Both the position numbers and the translations under genes were made by a program. Shown here piece after piece: positions 1 through 9,088 of a stretch of DNA of 64,000 bases (within the stretch, counting starts at the first letter, position 1; every line of letters begins with the position of its first letter). Origin of the DNA: Streptomyces sp. NA02950 (GTDB taxonomy: Bacteria; Actinomycetota; Actinomycetes; Streptomycetales; Streptomycetaceae); assembly GCF_013364155.1 (NCBI RefSeq), contig NZ_CP054916.1, positions 1,116,001 through 1,180,000 of the forward strand. The letters run 5' to 3'. The notes beneath the pieces were generated by a model. It had not been told where the DNA came from. It was given only the letters and a program-made list of their open reading frames with translations, and did not search any database.

Positions 1-33
1 TATCGTTCGTGACGGAGCACGGAGGGGGACGGG

Positions 34-591
34 GTGGCGCGGGACGGCAACGGCGATCCGGAGAATCTGACGAACAGGCTGCTCATCGTGGAGTACGAGC
101 AGGTGAAGGAGGAGCAGCGGGCGCGGATCGGGTTCCGGGACAATCTGCTCTACGCCACACTCGCCTCGATGGCGGCCATCATCACCTTCTCCTTCCAGAA
201 CGGCGGCCAGCCGGAACTGCTTCTGCTGCTGCCGCCCGCATCGGTGGTGCTGGGCTGGGCATATCTGGTCAACGACGAAAAGATCTCGGCCATCGGGCGC
301 TATGTGCGCGGGGATCTGGGACCACGGCTGGCGGCGCTGGCGCCGGGGGCCACGCGGGTGTTCGGCTGGGAGACGGCCCATCGCGACGACCACCGCAGGG
401 TCTCCCGGAAGCGGCTCCAGCTCGCGGCCGATCTGCTGCTGTTCTCGGTGGCGCCGATCGCCGCCCTGATCGTGTGCTGGTCCGCGGAGCCCCTGCCGGC
501 GTGGCTGCTGACGGTGTCGGTGGCCGAAGTGGCGCTGGTCGCCGTGGTCACGGTGCAGATCGTGCGCTACGCGGATCTGCGCCGCCCATGA
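34..591 (+). CDS. Four-helix membrane protein of unknown function
   Basis: I do not recognise a named family. The 185-residue product has a charged N-terminus (about 1-33, with 'VKEEQRARIGF'), hydrophobic segments at about 37-57 and 62-80, an amphipathic stretch near 85-105, a basic linker, and two more hydrophobic segments at about 129-150 and 155-176. There is no signal peptide or catalytic motif. The GTG start follows a GGAGGGGG ribosome site. It lies about 100 bp upstream of the nucleosidase effector and VMAP genes in the same direction, so it probably belongs to that conflict locus. A membrane-disrupting effector or anchor, loosely like SLATT-type proteins, is a guess from topology and neighbours only. 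The locus may continue to the left of the window. Confidence 0.75.
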   Translation: MARDGNGDPENLTNRLLIVEYEQVKEEQRARIGFRDNLLYATLASMAAIITFSFQNGGQPELLLLLPPASVVLGWAYLVNDEKISAIGRYVRGDLGPRLAALAPGATRVFGWETAHRDDHRRVSRKRLQLAADLLLFSVAPIAALIVCWSAEPLPAWLLTVSVAEVALVAVVTVQIVRYADLRRP

Positions 592-693
592 CGTCGGCAC
601 ACGTATCGGGTCCTGGGGCCGGAGTCATCGACTCCGGGCCCGCGGTGGCGCACCATGGTGGGTTCGGGTCAAAACGGTGCCGAGGGGGAAACG

Positions 694-1818
694 GTGACGG
701 CTGGCGACAACGGGGGGCCCGCGCGGGCGGATGTGGTGGTGCTCACCGCGCTGGAGGTGGAGTACCGGGCGGTGCGCGCCCATCTGGAGGAGTTGCATCC
801 GGTCCAGTCGGAGCGGGGTGCCCTGTTCGAGGTGGGCACGTTCCGGGAGGGGTCCGTCGAGCGGCGGGTGGCGACGCATATGACCGGGCCGGGCAATCCG
901 GGCGCGGCGGCCGCGGTCGAGCGGGCCGCGGCGCTCTTCGCGCCCCGCGCGCTGCTGTTCGTCGGGGTGGCGGGCGGGCGCAAGGACGTGGCACTCGGGG
1001 ATGTGGTGGCCGCCGACGCGGTGTACGACTACGAGACCGGCAAGGACACCGAGCAGGGATTTCTGCCCCGGCAGAAAACCCATCAGTCGGCCTACGGCCT
1101 GGTGCAGCTGGCCCGGGTCGTCACCGCGGGCGACACCTGGCAGCGGCGGATCCGCCCGGCGGACGGCACACCGCTCCCCCGCGCCCATGTCAAACCGATC
1201 GCGGCGGGCGGGCGGGTGGTGGCCCACCACCGGTCGGACACCGGCCGCAGGCTGACGGCGGCAGCGGGGGACGCGGTCGCGGTGGACATGGAGGGCTTTG
1301 GCTTCCTGGCCGGGGCGTATCTCAATCAGCATCAGGACGCCCTGGTGATCCGGGGGATCTCCGATCTGCTGGGCGACAAGGGCGAGGCGCATGACGAGCG
1401 CTGGCAGCCCGTGGCGTCCCGGCATGCGGCCGCCTTCGCGTTCGAGCTGATCGGACGGCTGCCCGCGGCGGTCCACCCCGCGCCCGCGGCGCACGTGACG
1501 GCGCACGCCGTCGCACCGTCCTCACGCCGCCCAGCCAAGCTGACGATTCATCAACTCGGCGCACTGGCCGATGCCTTGCTCGACATTCCGGGTATGACCT
1601 CGCCCGCCCACTGGCAGCAGTTGCTCGATGAGCTGCCCACCGTCGGCACCGCGGTCAACCGCCAGTCGGCGAGCCGGGCGGAGGCGCTGGCCCTGCTGCG
1701 GACCTGTGAGGCGCACGGTGCGCTGACGGAGCTGGTGGAGGTGGTGTCCGTACTCGCGCCGGACACCCCGGCGACGGCCGAACTGGCCCGGCGGGTGGCG
1801 GAACTGGGCCGGGGGTGA
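694..1818 (+). CDS. Nucleosidase/phosphorylase-like effector with C-terminal effector-associated domain (EAD)
   Basis: Residues about 14-255 match the PNP/MTA-SAH nucleosidase fold: 'VVVLTALEVEYRAVRAHL' at the first strand, 'FVGVAGG', 'VDMEGFG' near 197 and 'RGISDLLGDKG' near 220, the usual catalytic and purine-binding region. After an Ala/Pro linker (256-281) comes a helical domain of about 90 residues (283-372) of the EAD type used in bacterial conflict systems to recruit effectors. The likely action is cleavage of a nucleoside or nucleotide glycosidic bond when activated by the adjacent VMAP module. I chose GTG 694 because GAGGGGGAA precedes it; ATG 655 is in frame but poorly placed. The gene ends 182 bp before VMAP. 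Family assignment is firm; substrate and activation are inferred. Confidence 0.85.
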   Translation: MTAGDNGGPARADVVVLTALEVEYRAVRAHLEELHPVQSERGALFEVGTFREGSVERRVATHMTGPGNPGAAAAVERAAALFAPRALLFVGVAGGRKDVALGDVVAADAVYDYETGKDTEQGFLPRQKTHQSAYGLVQLARVVTAGDTWQRRIRPADGTPLPRAHVKPIAAGGRVVAHHRSDTGRRLTAAAGDAVAVDMEGFGFLAGAYLNQHQDALVIRGISDLLGDKGEAHDERWQPVASRHAAAFAFELIGRLPAAVHPAPAAHVTAHAVAPSSRRPAKLTIHQLGALADALLDIPGMTSPAHWQQLLDELPTVGTAVNRQSASRAEALALLRTCEAHGALTELVEVVSVLAPDTPATAELARRVAELGRG

Positions 1819-2000
1819 CCGGGCGCCCGGCGGGCGTCTCTGGGCGCGCACCCGGGGGCACCGGGGAGTGTCGCCAGGGACGTACGGGGCATACAAGTTG
1901 TCCGGAGTCCAGGCGGGCGGCGCCCGCGATATGGCAGGGTCTCCGGCGGGGGATCACCGGCGGCGGGGACCGGTGATACGGGCTCGGGGGAGGGCACGGC

Positions 2001-3491
2001 ATGGCGGCCATGGGGGAAGGCGGCCTGGCATCGGTCAACAACCTGGTCACGGCGCTCAAGGAATTCCGCTGTCTGACGGATCCGGACTCCCGTGCGCTGT
2101 GTCTGGAACTGGTCGCCATGGAGTTGGAATCGGCCGTACCGGTCCGCAGCCACCGGGTGACCGACTACTTCCTGGTCGAACTGGCCCGGGAGTGTCTGGA
2201 CAATGTGCGGATGATGCGGGCACTGCGCGCTTCGCTCGCGGTGATGGTCTCGGACGCGAGCGCGATGAAGCAGCTCGACGCGGTCATGGACCAGATGACG
2301 GCCCGTCCGGCGCTGCCCGTGCCCGCCACGGCGGAGCTGCGGTCGCTGCTGGAGGAGCTGGAGATCGGACATCTGGCGCAGCTGTGCCGGGCGGCGGCGG
2401 GCCCGCTCCAGGACGTGCCGCCGGTCACCGGCCCCTGGCACGCCTTCGAGGTCCTGAGCCGGATGAACGCCCAGCCGGGCAGTCTGCCGCCGGGGCTCGC
2501 CCTGGTGGAGTATCTGGCCGCGTCGGCACAGCCGCTGCGGAAGGCCGACGCGCTGCGGGCGTGGGCCGATGAGCGGGCCCGGGAGCTGTCCCTGACCTCG
2601 CAGCTGAGATCGCTGCGCCAGCAGGTGGGCCATGCCGCCCCGGCCGAGCCGGTCGACGCCTATCTGGTGATCCGGCTGCTGCCGCAGGAGGAGCCGGGCC
2701 GCTACGAACTCTCGTCCTGGCACCAGTACGACCCCACCGGCTGGCATCCGGCCCGCGGCCCGGTCACCCAGGTCACCGCGGCCACCGCCGAGCGGGCCGT
2801 CCAGGACCTGGTGTACGCCGCGGCGGAGGAGTGGGACGACGCCCGGTGCATCCATGTGGAGTTCATGCTGGGCCCCGATGACCTGAACCTTCCGGTCCAT
2901 CTGTGGCGGCAGGAGCTGGACAGCGATCTGGCCACGCCGCTGTACATGGACTTCCCCGTGGTGATCCGGAGCCTGGAGCGCTGCCAGACCCGGCGCTGGC
3001 ACCGGTCGTGGAAGCAGCGCTGGCAGATCTTCGCCGACCAGCCCCAGCGTTCCAAGCAGCTGGTCATCGACGGCCCGGACCCGGACAGTCCGCGCTCGGG
3101 GGACCCCGGCGGGCTGCTGGCCCGGCTCAAGGCCGATCCGTATGTGGTCGCGCTCGTCCTGAACTCGCCCCCGGGCACCACCCCCGAAGGCACGTACGAG
3201 GCGCTGGCGGCGTGGCGGGCGGGCATCCCGGTGGTGACCTGGGACCGCCGCCACACCCGGGCCCCCGACCTGGTCCACCGGCTGAGACAAAAACCGGCCG
3301 AGGCCAGCGGGAACCTGGCACGGCTCCGTGAAGCCGTGACAGAGTTGCGTCTGGACGCCCATACGATCGACTCCGCGGAGCGGGAGCATCACCCGGGGCA
3401 GCATGTGATGCTCGTCTGGGACGACCCGACCCGCCCCGTGGAGCCGGTGGGGCGGTTGACGGGACCGGACGAGGGGGTGGGGAGCCGATGA
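2001..3491 (+). CDS. VMAP (vWA-MoxR associated protein) with N-terminal EAD
   Basis: The 496-residue protein starts with a helical domain (about 10-95) that aligns by eye with the EAD at the end of the upstream nucleosidase: 'LVTALKEFRCLTDPDSR' here against 'LADALLDIPGMTSPAHW' there. A middle helical region follows. The C-terminal half (about 217-490) has the VMAP-C landmarks 'GPDDLNLPVHLW' near 290, 'GIPVVTWDRR' near 407, and a final His-x-Met-x-Leu-x-Trp-Asp-Asp-Pro motif. In the literature VMAP, MoxR ATPase and vWA proteins form a ternary NTP-dependent conflict system; VMAP's biochemical activity is not known. Its TGA overlaps the ATG of the MoxR gene (ATGA), so translation is probably coupled. 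Confidence 0.88.
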   Translation: MAAMGEGGLASVNNLVTALKEFRCLTDPDSRALCLELVAMELESAVPVRSHRVTDYFLVELARECLDNVRMMRALRASLAVMVSDASAMKQLDAVMDQMTARPALPVPATAELRSLLEELEIGHLAQLCRAAAGPLQDVPPVTGPWHAFEVLSRMNAQPGSLPPGLALVEYLAASAQPLRKADALRAWADERARELSLTSQLRSLRQQVGHAAPAEPVDAYLVIRLLPQEEPGRYELSSWHQYDPTGWHPARGPVTQVTAATAERAVQDLVYAAAEEWDDARCIHVEFMLGPDDLNLPVHLWRQELDSDLATPLYMDFPVVIRSLERCQTRRWHRSWKQRWQIFADQPQRSKQLVIDGPDPDSPRSGDPGGLLARLKADPYVVALVLNSPPGTTPEGTYEALAAWRAGIPVVTWDRRHTRAPDLVHRLRQKPAEASGNLARLREAVTELRLDAHTIDSAEREHHPGQHVMLVWDDPTRPVEPVGRLTGPDEGVGSR

Positions 3492-4666
3492 GCGACGCGG
3501 AGTCCGCGCGACGGCACAACGGACGGGTCCACAACGACCCGGAATCCACCGCGAGTCCCCTGCCGTCCGGCATTCCACGCCCCTGGTGGATCTACCAGGG
3601 CACCGGCCGACCGCTGCACGACGTCGACCTGGAGGACATCCTTCCGCCACCGCCTCCCTGGCGCACCTTCGGCGGGGTCTCGGCCTGCCCTCCGGACGGT
3701 GGCGCCCCCGGGACGGCGTTATCCGACCCGGACGGGGCTCCGACCGAGCCCCCGCCGCCTTTGGAGGAAGAGCAGGACGCGGCCCGGCGGCTGGGCGCCA
3801 CCCCGCTGGGCCTGCGGGCCGGTGCCGAGGAGGCCGACGTCGTCAACGCGGCGCTGATCCTGCGGCGTCCGCTCCTGGTGACCGGGCGCCCCGGCACGGG
3901 CAAGTCCACCCTGGCCTACCGCATCAGCCGTGAACTGGGGCTCGGCCGGGTGCTGCGCTGGCCGATCACCACCCGTACCACCCTGCGGTCCGGGCTGTAC
4001 GGCTACGACGCAGTCGGCCGGGTGCACGCGGCCGCGGCCGGACAGGCGGCGGAGGGGGACACATCGGAGCCGGGGCCGGAGGACATCGGGGACTTCCTCC
4101 AACTCGGGCCACTGGGCACGGCCATGCTGCCGTACCGCCTCCCCCGTGTGCTGCTTATCGACGAATTCGACAAGAGCGATATCGATCTTCCCAATGACCT
4201 GCTCGACATCTTCGAAGCCGGTGAGTACGCCGTCCCCGAGCTGGTGCGCGTCCGCCGCCGCCGGCCGGCCGTATCGGTCCTCACCGACGACCCCGGCCGC
4301 AGCACCGTCATCGCCTCGGGCCGGGTGCGCTGCCGCGCCTTCCCGGTCGTGGTCATCACCAGCAACGGTGAGCGGGAGTTCCCGCCCGCGTTCCTGCGCC
4401 GCTGTCTCCAGCTGCGGCTGCCCGACCCGGACGCCGACCGGCTCGCCGCGATCGTGGCAGCCCATCTGGGCCGGGCGGACGATCCACGCGCCCAGGAGCT
4501 CATCCAGATGTTCCTGGAGCGCAGTGAGCTCGAAGGAGGGCTCGCCGCCGACCAGTTGCTCAACGCGGTGTATCTGGTGACGTCCCAGTCGCAGGTACCG
4601 GGACCCGAGTGGGAGGAGCTACTGCACGCCGTCTGGCACCGGCTGGATGCAGCAGGCTCGACATGA
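3488..4666 (+). CDS. MoxR-type AAA+ ATPase of the VMAP ternary system
   Basis: A 392-residue AAA+ ATPase. An unstructured proline-rich N-terminus (1-100) precedes the ATPase core: Walker A 'GRPGTGKST' near 133-141, Walker B 'VLLIDEFDKSDIDLPNDLL' near 220-238, sensor 'VVITSNGEREFPPAFLRR' and a C-terminal lid. MoxR ATPases normally act as hexameric remodelling enzymes partnered with a vWA-domain protein. Here the partner is the next gene, whose N-terminal part carries a vWA-like domain. The gene is joined by ATGA overlaps to VMAP upstream (3488-3491) and to the FxsT-like gene downstream (4663-4666), which argues for fixed stoichiometry. Its role as the energy-dependent switch of the locus is known for the family and inferred here. 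Confidence 0.9.
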   Translation: MSDAESARRHNGRVHNDPESTASPLPSGIPRPWWIYQGTGRPLHDVDLEDILPPPPPWRTFGGVSACPPDGGAPGTALSDPDGAPTEPPPPLEEEQDAARRLGATPLGLRAGAEEADVVNAALILRRPLLVTGRPGTGKSTLAYRISRELGLGRVLRWPITTRTTLRSGLYGYDAVGRVHAAAAGQAAEGDTSEPGPEDIGDFLQLGPLGTAMLPYRLPRVLLIDEFDKSDIDLPNDLLDIFEAGEYAVPELVRVRRRRPAVSVLTDDPGRSTVIASGRVRCRAFPVVVITSNGEREFPPAFLRRCLQLRLPDPDADRLAAIVAAHLGRADDPRAQELIQMFLERSELEGGLAADQLLNAVYLVTSQSQVPGPEWEELLHAVWHRLDAAGST

Positions 4667-7600
4667 CACACGACCCAGGCGGCGGGTCCCCCGGGCACGG
4701 CCCGCGGGGCCTGGACTGGCAGCAGATCGCCGATGCCGTATGGCTGGCCGTCTGCCGGGCCGAGACGGACCGCGGACCGGACCGGGCCGGTCCCGGGCCG
4801 CTTCCCGAGACCCCGGAGGCGGACGCACCGCCGCCCGGTGACGGCCCGTCCGGTGAACCGCTGCCGGAGCGCGAGACGGACGAGGAGCGGGCGCCCGAGC
4901 CCGATCTGACCGCCGCCACGCTACGGCCCACCGAACTGGTCGGCGCCGGGGACGATCCGGCCGCGGAGACGGAACCGGCGCTTGCCACCGACGTGGTCAT
5001 CCCCTCCCCCCGGCTCTCCGCCACCGCGCCGATGATCGCCGAGCGCGCCCTGTCCCGGGCGCTGCGTCCGCTCAAGCGCACCGCGCCGTCCCCGGTCGCG
5101 CTGGAGGTCGACGAGGAGGCGACGGCCGAGCGGGCGGCACGCGAGGGGCTGTGGGTGCCCGAGTGCGTACCGGTGCGGGAGCGCTGGATGGACGCGGTCC
5201 TGGTACTCGACTGCGGAAGTTCGATGGTGGTGTGGCGGCAGACGGCGGCCCGGCTGGTCACCGTGTTGCAACGCACCGGCGCCTTCCGGGACGTACGGGT
5301 GCACCGGCTCGACAGCGACCACGCGTTACCCGGCGACGGCGAAGAGGGCCCGGCCGGGCCCGGTGAGCCGCACTGGCGCGGTTCGCCGGTGGCCGGAATG
5401 GCGCCGCGGGCCAGACGGGCGGTGCTGGTGCTGACCGACGGCATCGGCGCGGCCTGGGCCGACGACAGCGCGCAGCGCGCCCTGGCGCGGTGGGCGCGGT
5501 GTGCGTCGGTGGCCGTACTGCATGTGCTGCGCCAGGGCCGCTGGGCGCACACCGGAGTGTCACCGGAGCGGGTGCGGGTGCGCGTCCCCGGGCCGGGCGC
5601 CCCCAATGGCACCTGGCGCCCCGCCGACGGCGGCTCCTGGCCGGGAGGCGAGCCACCGGTGCCGGTGCTGGAGCTGGACGCGCGGTGGATGGCCGGATGG
5701 GCGCAGCTGGTGGCCCGGCCCTCGGCCCGGGGGCAGGAGACGCTGGCCCTGCTGCCCGGGGCTCCGGCCGAGCGCTGGGAGCGCGAACCGGAACCGAGCG
5801 CCCTGGACCGGGTCTTCCGGTTCCGCGCCTCGGCCTCCCCCAGCGCCTTCCGGCTGGCGTCCCGGCTGGCGGCCGCCCCGTTGAACATTCCGGTGATGGA
5901 GTTCGTGCAGGGGATTCACCAGCCGGACGGCAGTCCCGGCGATCTGGCGGAGATCCTGCTGGGCGGGCTGCTGCGCAAGGTGGGGACGGCCGACCCGCTG
6001 GACGAGACCGGGATCGGCTACGAATTCCACAGCGGAGTGCGGGAACTGCTGCTGTCGGCGGGGATGCGGGACGAGTCGCTGTACATTCTGCGCAGCGTCC
6101 TGGACCGGCTGGGAAAGCGCTGGAAACCGCTGCATCTGCTGCGCGATCTGCTCAACCACCCCACGGGGCCGGTACGGGACCTGCCCACCACCGAGCGGCT
6201 GCTGCCGTACCTCAGGCTCCAGGAACAGGTCTACCAGGCGCTGTCGGGGCCGTACCTCGAAGGTGCGCGCTCCTTTCGCGCTCTTGTCCTCGCCCATCAG
6301 ACGGTCGCCCCTACGGGCGAACACCCCCCGGATCCAGTTGAAGACATGTCCGGTAGGGGAAAAAATGTGGTCCCCGAAGCGGCTGAGGCGGTTGCCGTGC
6401 CTGACTCCATCACTCCCCGATCCACCGCGCATTCCCATGCCGACGAACCCCCCACCCCGCCGGCGCACCGCGCACCGGGCTCGGCGGAAGAGCATCTGAG
6501 AGGAAGTTTCGTGTCCGTGACCGCTGCCCGGTCCCTGCCCACCGTGGAGGAGCGCCGTGCCGGGGACCCTCCGGCCATCTGGGGCAATGTGCCGCCCCGG
6601 AACAACAACTTCACCGGTCGGCAGACGCTGCTCGACACGCTTCACGAGCGACTGCGCAGCGAGGGCACGGCGGCCGTGCTGCCGGAGGCGCTGCACGGGC
6701 TCGGCGGTGTCGGCAAGTCGCAGATCGCTCTGGAGTACGTCCATCAGCACGCCGCGGACTACGACGCGGTGTGGTGGATCCCGGCGGAGCGCACCGAGCA
6801 GATCCGTCAGGCGCTGGTCCAGCTCGCCGACCGGCTCGGCCTCCAGGCGGGTATGGAGGCCAACACGGCCGTGCCGACCGTGCTGGACGCGCTGCGCACC
6901 GGGCGGCCCTGCCGCAACTGGCTGCTGGTCTTCGACAATGCCGAGGAGCTGGAGACGGTCCGGCCGTTCTTCCCGGCGGGCGGGCCCGGCCGCATCCTGG
7001 TCACCTCGAGGAACGCCCAGTGGTCGCGGGCCGCCCGCACCGTCGAGGTGGATGTCTTCGAGCGCGAGGAGAGCATCGAGCTGCTGCTGCGCCGGGGGCC
7101 CGAACTGCCGCGCGATCACGCGGACCGGGTGGCCGATGCGCTCGGGGACCTGCCGCTGGCCATCGAGCAGGCGGCGGCCTGGCTGACCGAGACGGGCATG
7201 CCGGTCGACGAGTACCTCCAGGTGTTCGAGGACGAGCGGGCCGATGTCTCCACCCGCCGCAGCGAACTGCTCGCCGCGGGCGTGCCGGTCGACTACCCCG
7301 AACCGGTCGCCGCCGCCTGGAACATGTCGCTGCGCCGACTGGCCGAAACCCACCCCGGCGCACTGCAACTGCTCCAGATGTGCTCCTTCTTCGCGCCCGA
7401 GCCGATCTCCCGGCGGCTGTTCTCCGGTGTCCGCGGCGTCTCGCTCTCCCCCGAACTGTCGGAGGTGCTCCAGGACCCCATCAAACTGGGCCACGCCATC
7501 CGGGAGATCAACCGCTATGCGCTGATCAAGATCAATCACCGCAGCAACACCATCGAGATGCACCGACTGGTGCAGGCGGTGCTGATCGGCCAGATGTCCC

Positions 7601-9069
7601 CGCAGCAGCAGGCGGACATGAAGCACAGCGCCCATGTGCTGCTGGCCTACGGGGACCCCAATGACGTGGCGCCGCCCAACTGGGGACGGTACGCCGATCT
7701 GCTGTCGCACGTCCGGGCCTCCCGGGCGATGGACTGCGACGACAAATGGGTGCGGCAGATGGTGCGGAACCTCGTGCGCTTCCTCTATGTCTGGGGAGAC
7801 CACGAGGGCGCGCTCGAACTCGGCCGTCAGGTACGGGAGAAGTGGGTCGAGACCCTCGGCGAGGACAGCCCCGAGTCGCTCGCCGTGTCCCGGACCCTGG
7901 GCCATGTCCTCACCGTGCTGGGCCACTTCGAACAGGCGCGGGAGCTCAACAGCCGCACCTTGGAGCTCCAGCGCGCCACCGAGGGCGACGACCACGAGAA
8001 CACCCTCGTCACCCTGGGCGCGGTGACCAGCGACGCACGCTTCCAGGGCGACTTCGCGCGCTCGCTGGAGCTGGAGCGGGACCGCTGGAGCAGGACCCTC
8101 AGGATCTTCGGCGAGGAGGATCCGTACACCATCGCCGCGGCCAACGACTACGCCCTGGGGCTGCGTTCGGCCGGGGACTACCCCCGCGCGCGGGAGGTGG
8201 ACGAGCGGGCCCACGGCATCGCGGAGATCATCCTCGGCGAGGACAATCTGCTGACCATCCTGCTGGAGACCAACGTCAGCATCGACGTCCGCGAATGCGG
8301 TGACTACCTGGCCGCCCGCGCCATGCTGGAGCAGACCTGCGCGCGGATCCGCAGAGTGCTGCCGCAGAACGCGCCCATCGGGGTCTTCGCGCTGCGCAAT
8401 CTCGCCGTGGCGCGCCGCAAGGCGGGCGACCACGAGGGGGCTCTCGAGATCAGCCGGGAGGTCCTGGAGCGCTACCGGCTGCGCTACACCGAGCCCAATC
8501 TCAACATCACCACGACCTCGCTCAACCTCTCGATGGATCTGCGGCAGACGGCGGATCTGGACGGCGCCCGGGAGCTCGGCCGGACGTGCCTGGAGGACAT
8601 GCGGTCCGCCCTGGGGCCACGCCATCCGGTGACCCTGAGCGCGGCGATCGACCTCGCCGTCACCCTGCGGCTGCTGGGTGAGACGGAGGAGGCGCTCCGG
8701 CTGAACACCAAGACCCTGCCGCAGCTCGTCGAGCAATTGGACGCCGACCATCCGGTGTCCCTGGCCGGCGCGATCAACCTGGCCAGCGACCACTTCACGA
8801 TGGCGGACTACGAGGAGGCCCGGCGACTGGACACCGACACCCTGGCGGCCTGCCGGTCACGGCTGGGCGAGGACCACCCCACCACCCTCGCCTGCGCCCT
8901 CAATCTCTCCGGTGACCTGCGGGCGCTGGGCGAGGGCAGATCGGCGGAGGAGCTGCACCACGACGCGCTCGCCCGGATGCGGCGGGTGCTGTCCACCGGC
9001 CACCCGGCCACGGTGGCGGCGGCCCGGGGCATCCGCGCGGACTGCGATGTGGAGGCCATCGCCTTCTGA
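4663..9069 (+). CDS. fxsT: vWA-like / NB-ARC / TPR fusion, FxSxx-COOH system tetratricopeptide repeat protein (FxsT type)
   Basis: A 1468-residue multidomain protein. Residues about 170-330 form a vWA-like domain with a modified metal site ('LDCGSSM' near 183) of the SAV_2336 N-terminal type. Residues 330-540 continue that region. A disordered linker (about 545-645) leads to an NB-ARC STAND NTPase with Walker A 'GLGGVGKS' near 677-684, Walker B 'WLLVFDNAEE' and sensor 'ILVTSRN'. From about 1010 to the end there are repeated TPR units. STAND-TPR proteins sense a ligand through the repeats and oligomerise on ATP binding. FxsT proteins are known beside FxSxx-COOH peptides, matching the FxsA-like peptide at 10950-11141. 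I chose ATG 4663 for the ATGA overlap with MoxR; upstream in-frame starts lie inside that gene. It ends 19 bp from the convergent HExxH gene. Confidence 0.9.
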   Translation: MTHDPGGGSPGHGPRGLDWQQIADAVWLAVCRAETDRGPDRAGPGPLPETPEADAPPPGDGPSGEPLPERETDEERAPEPDLTAATLRPTELVGAGDDPAAETEPALATDVVIPSPRLSATAPMIAERALSRALRPLKRTAPSPVALEVDEEATAERAAREGLWVPECVPVRERWMDAVLVLDCGSSMVVWRQTAARLVTVLQRTGAFRDVRVHRLDSDHALPGDGEEGPAGPGEPHWRGSPVAGMAPRARRAVLVLTDGIGAAWADDSAQRALARWARCASVAVLHVLRQGRWAHTGVSPERVRVRVPGPGAPNGTWRPADGGSWPGGEPPVPVLELDARWMAGWAQLVARPSARGQETLALLPGAPAERWEREPEPSALDRVFRFRASASPSAFRLASRLAAAPLNIPVMEFVQGIHQPDGSPGDLAEILLGGLLRKVGTADPLDETGIGYEFHSGVRELLLSAGMRDESLYILRSVLDRLGKRWKPLHLLRDLLNHPTGPVRDLPTTERLLPYLRLQEQVYQALSGPYLEGARSFRALVLAHQTVAPTGEHPPDPVEDMSGRGKNVVPEAAEAVAVPDSITPRSTAHSHADEPPTPPAHRAPGSAEEHLRGSFVSVTAARSLPTVEERRAGDPPAIWGNVPPRNNNFTGRQTLLDTLHERLRSEGTAAVLPEALHGLGGVGKSQIALEYVHQHAADYDAVWWIPAERTEQIRQALVQLADRLGLQAGMEANTAVPTVLDALRTGRPCRNWLLVFDNAEELETVRPFFPAGGPGRILVTSRNAQWSRAARTVEVDVFEREESIELLLRRGPELPRDHADRVADALGDLPLAIEQAAAWLTETGMPVDEYLQVFEDERADVSTRRSELLAAGVPVDYPEPVAAAWNMSLRRLAETHPGALQLLQMCSFFAPEPISRRLFSGVRGVSLSPELSEVLQDPIKLGHAIREINRYALIKINHRSNTIEMHRLVQAVLIGQMSPQQQADMKHSAHVLLAYGDPNDVAPPNWGRYADLLSHVRASRAMDCDDKWVRQMVRNLVRFLYVWGDHEGALELGRQVREKWVETLGEDSPESLAVSRTLGHVLTVLGHFEQARELNSRTLELQRATEGDDHENTLVTLGAVTSDARFQGDFARSLELERDRWSRTLRIFGEEDPYTIAAANDYALGLRSAGDYPRAREVDERAHGIAEIILGEDNLLTILLETNVSIDVRECGDYLAARAMLEQTCARIRRVLPQNAPIGVFALRNLAVARRKAGDHEGALEISREVLERYRLRYTEPNLNITTTSLNLSMDLRQTADLDGARELGRTCLEDMRSALGPRHPVTLSAAIDLAVTLRLLGETEEALRLNTKTLPQLVEQLDADHPVSLAGAINLASDHFTMADYEEARRLDTDTLAACRSRLGEDHPTTLACALNLSGDLRALGEGRSAEELHHDALARMRRVLSTGHPATVAAARGIRADCDVEAIAF

Positions 9070-9088
9070 GCCACCCGCGGGAACGGGC

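Noticed and set aside
1551..3650. A 699-codon minus-strand frame opposite the VMAP gene
   Set aside because: Shadow of VMAP; low-complexity Arg/Gly/Pro composition and no homology.
5560..8793. A 1077-codon open frame on the minus strand opposite the FxsT-like gene
   Set aside because: It is antisense to a gene with clear vWA, NB-ARC and TPR domains, and its Gln/Arg/His/Gly-rich composition is the usual shadow of high-GC third positions.
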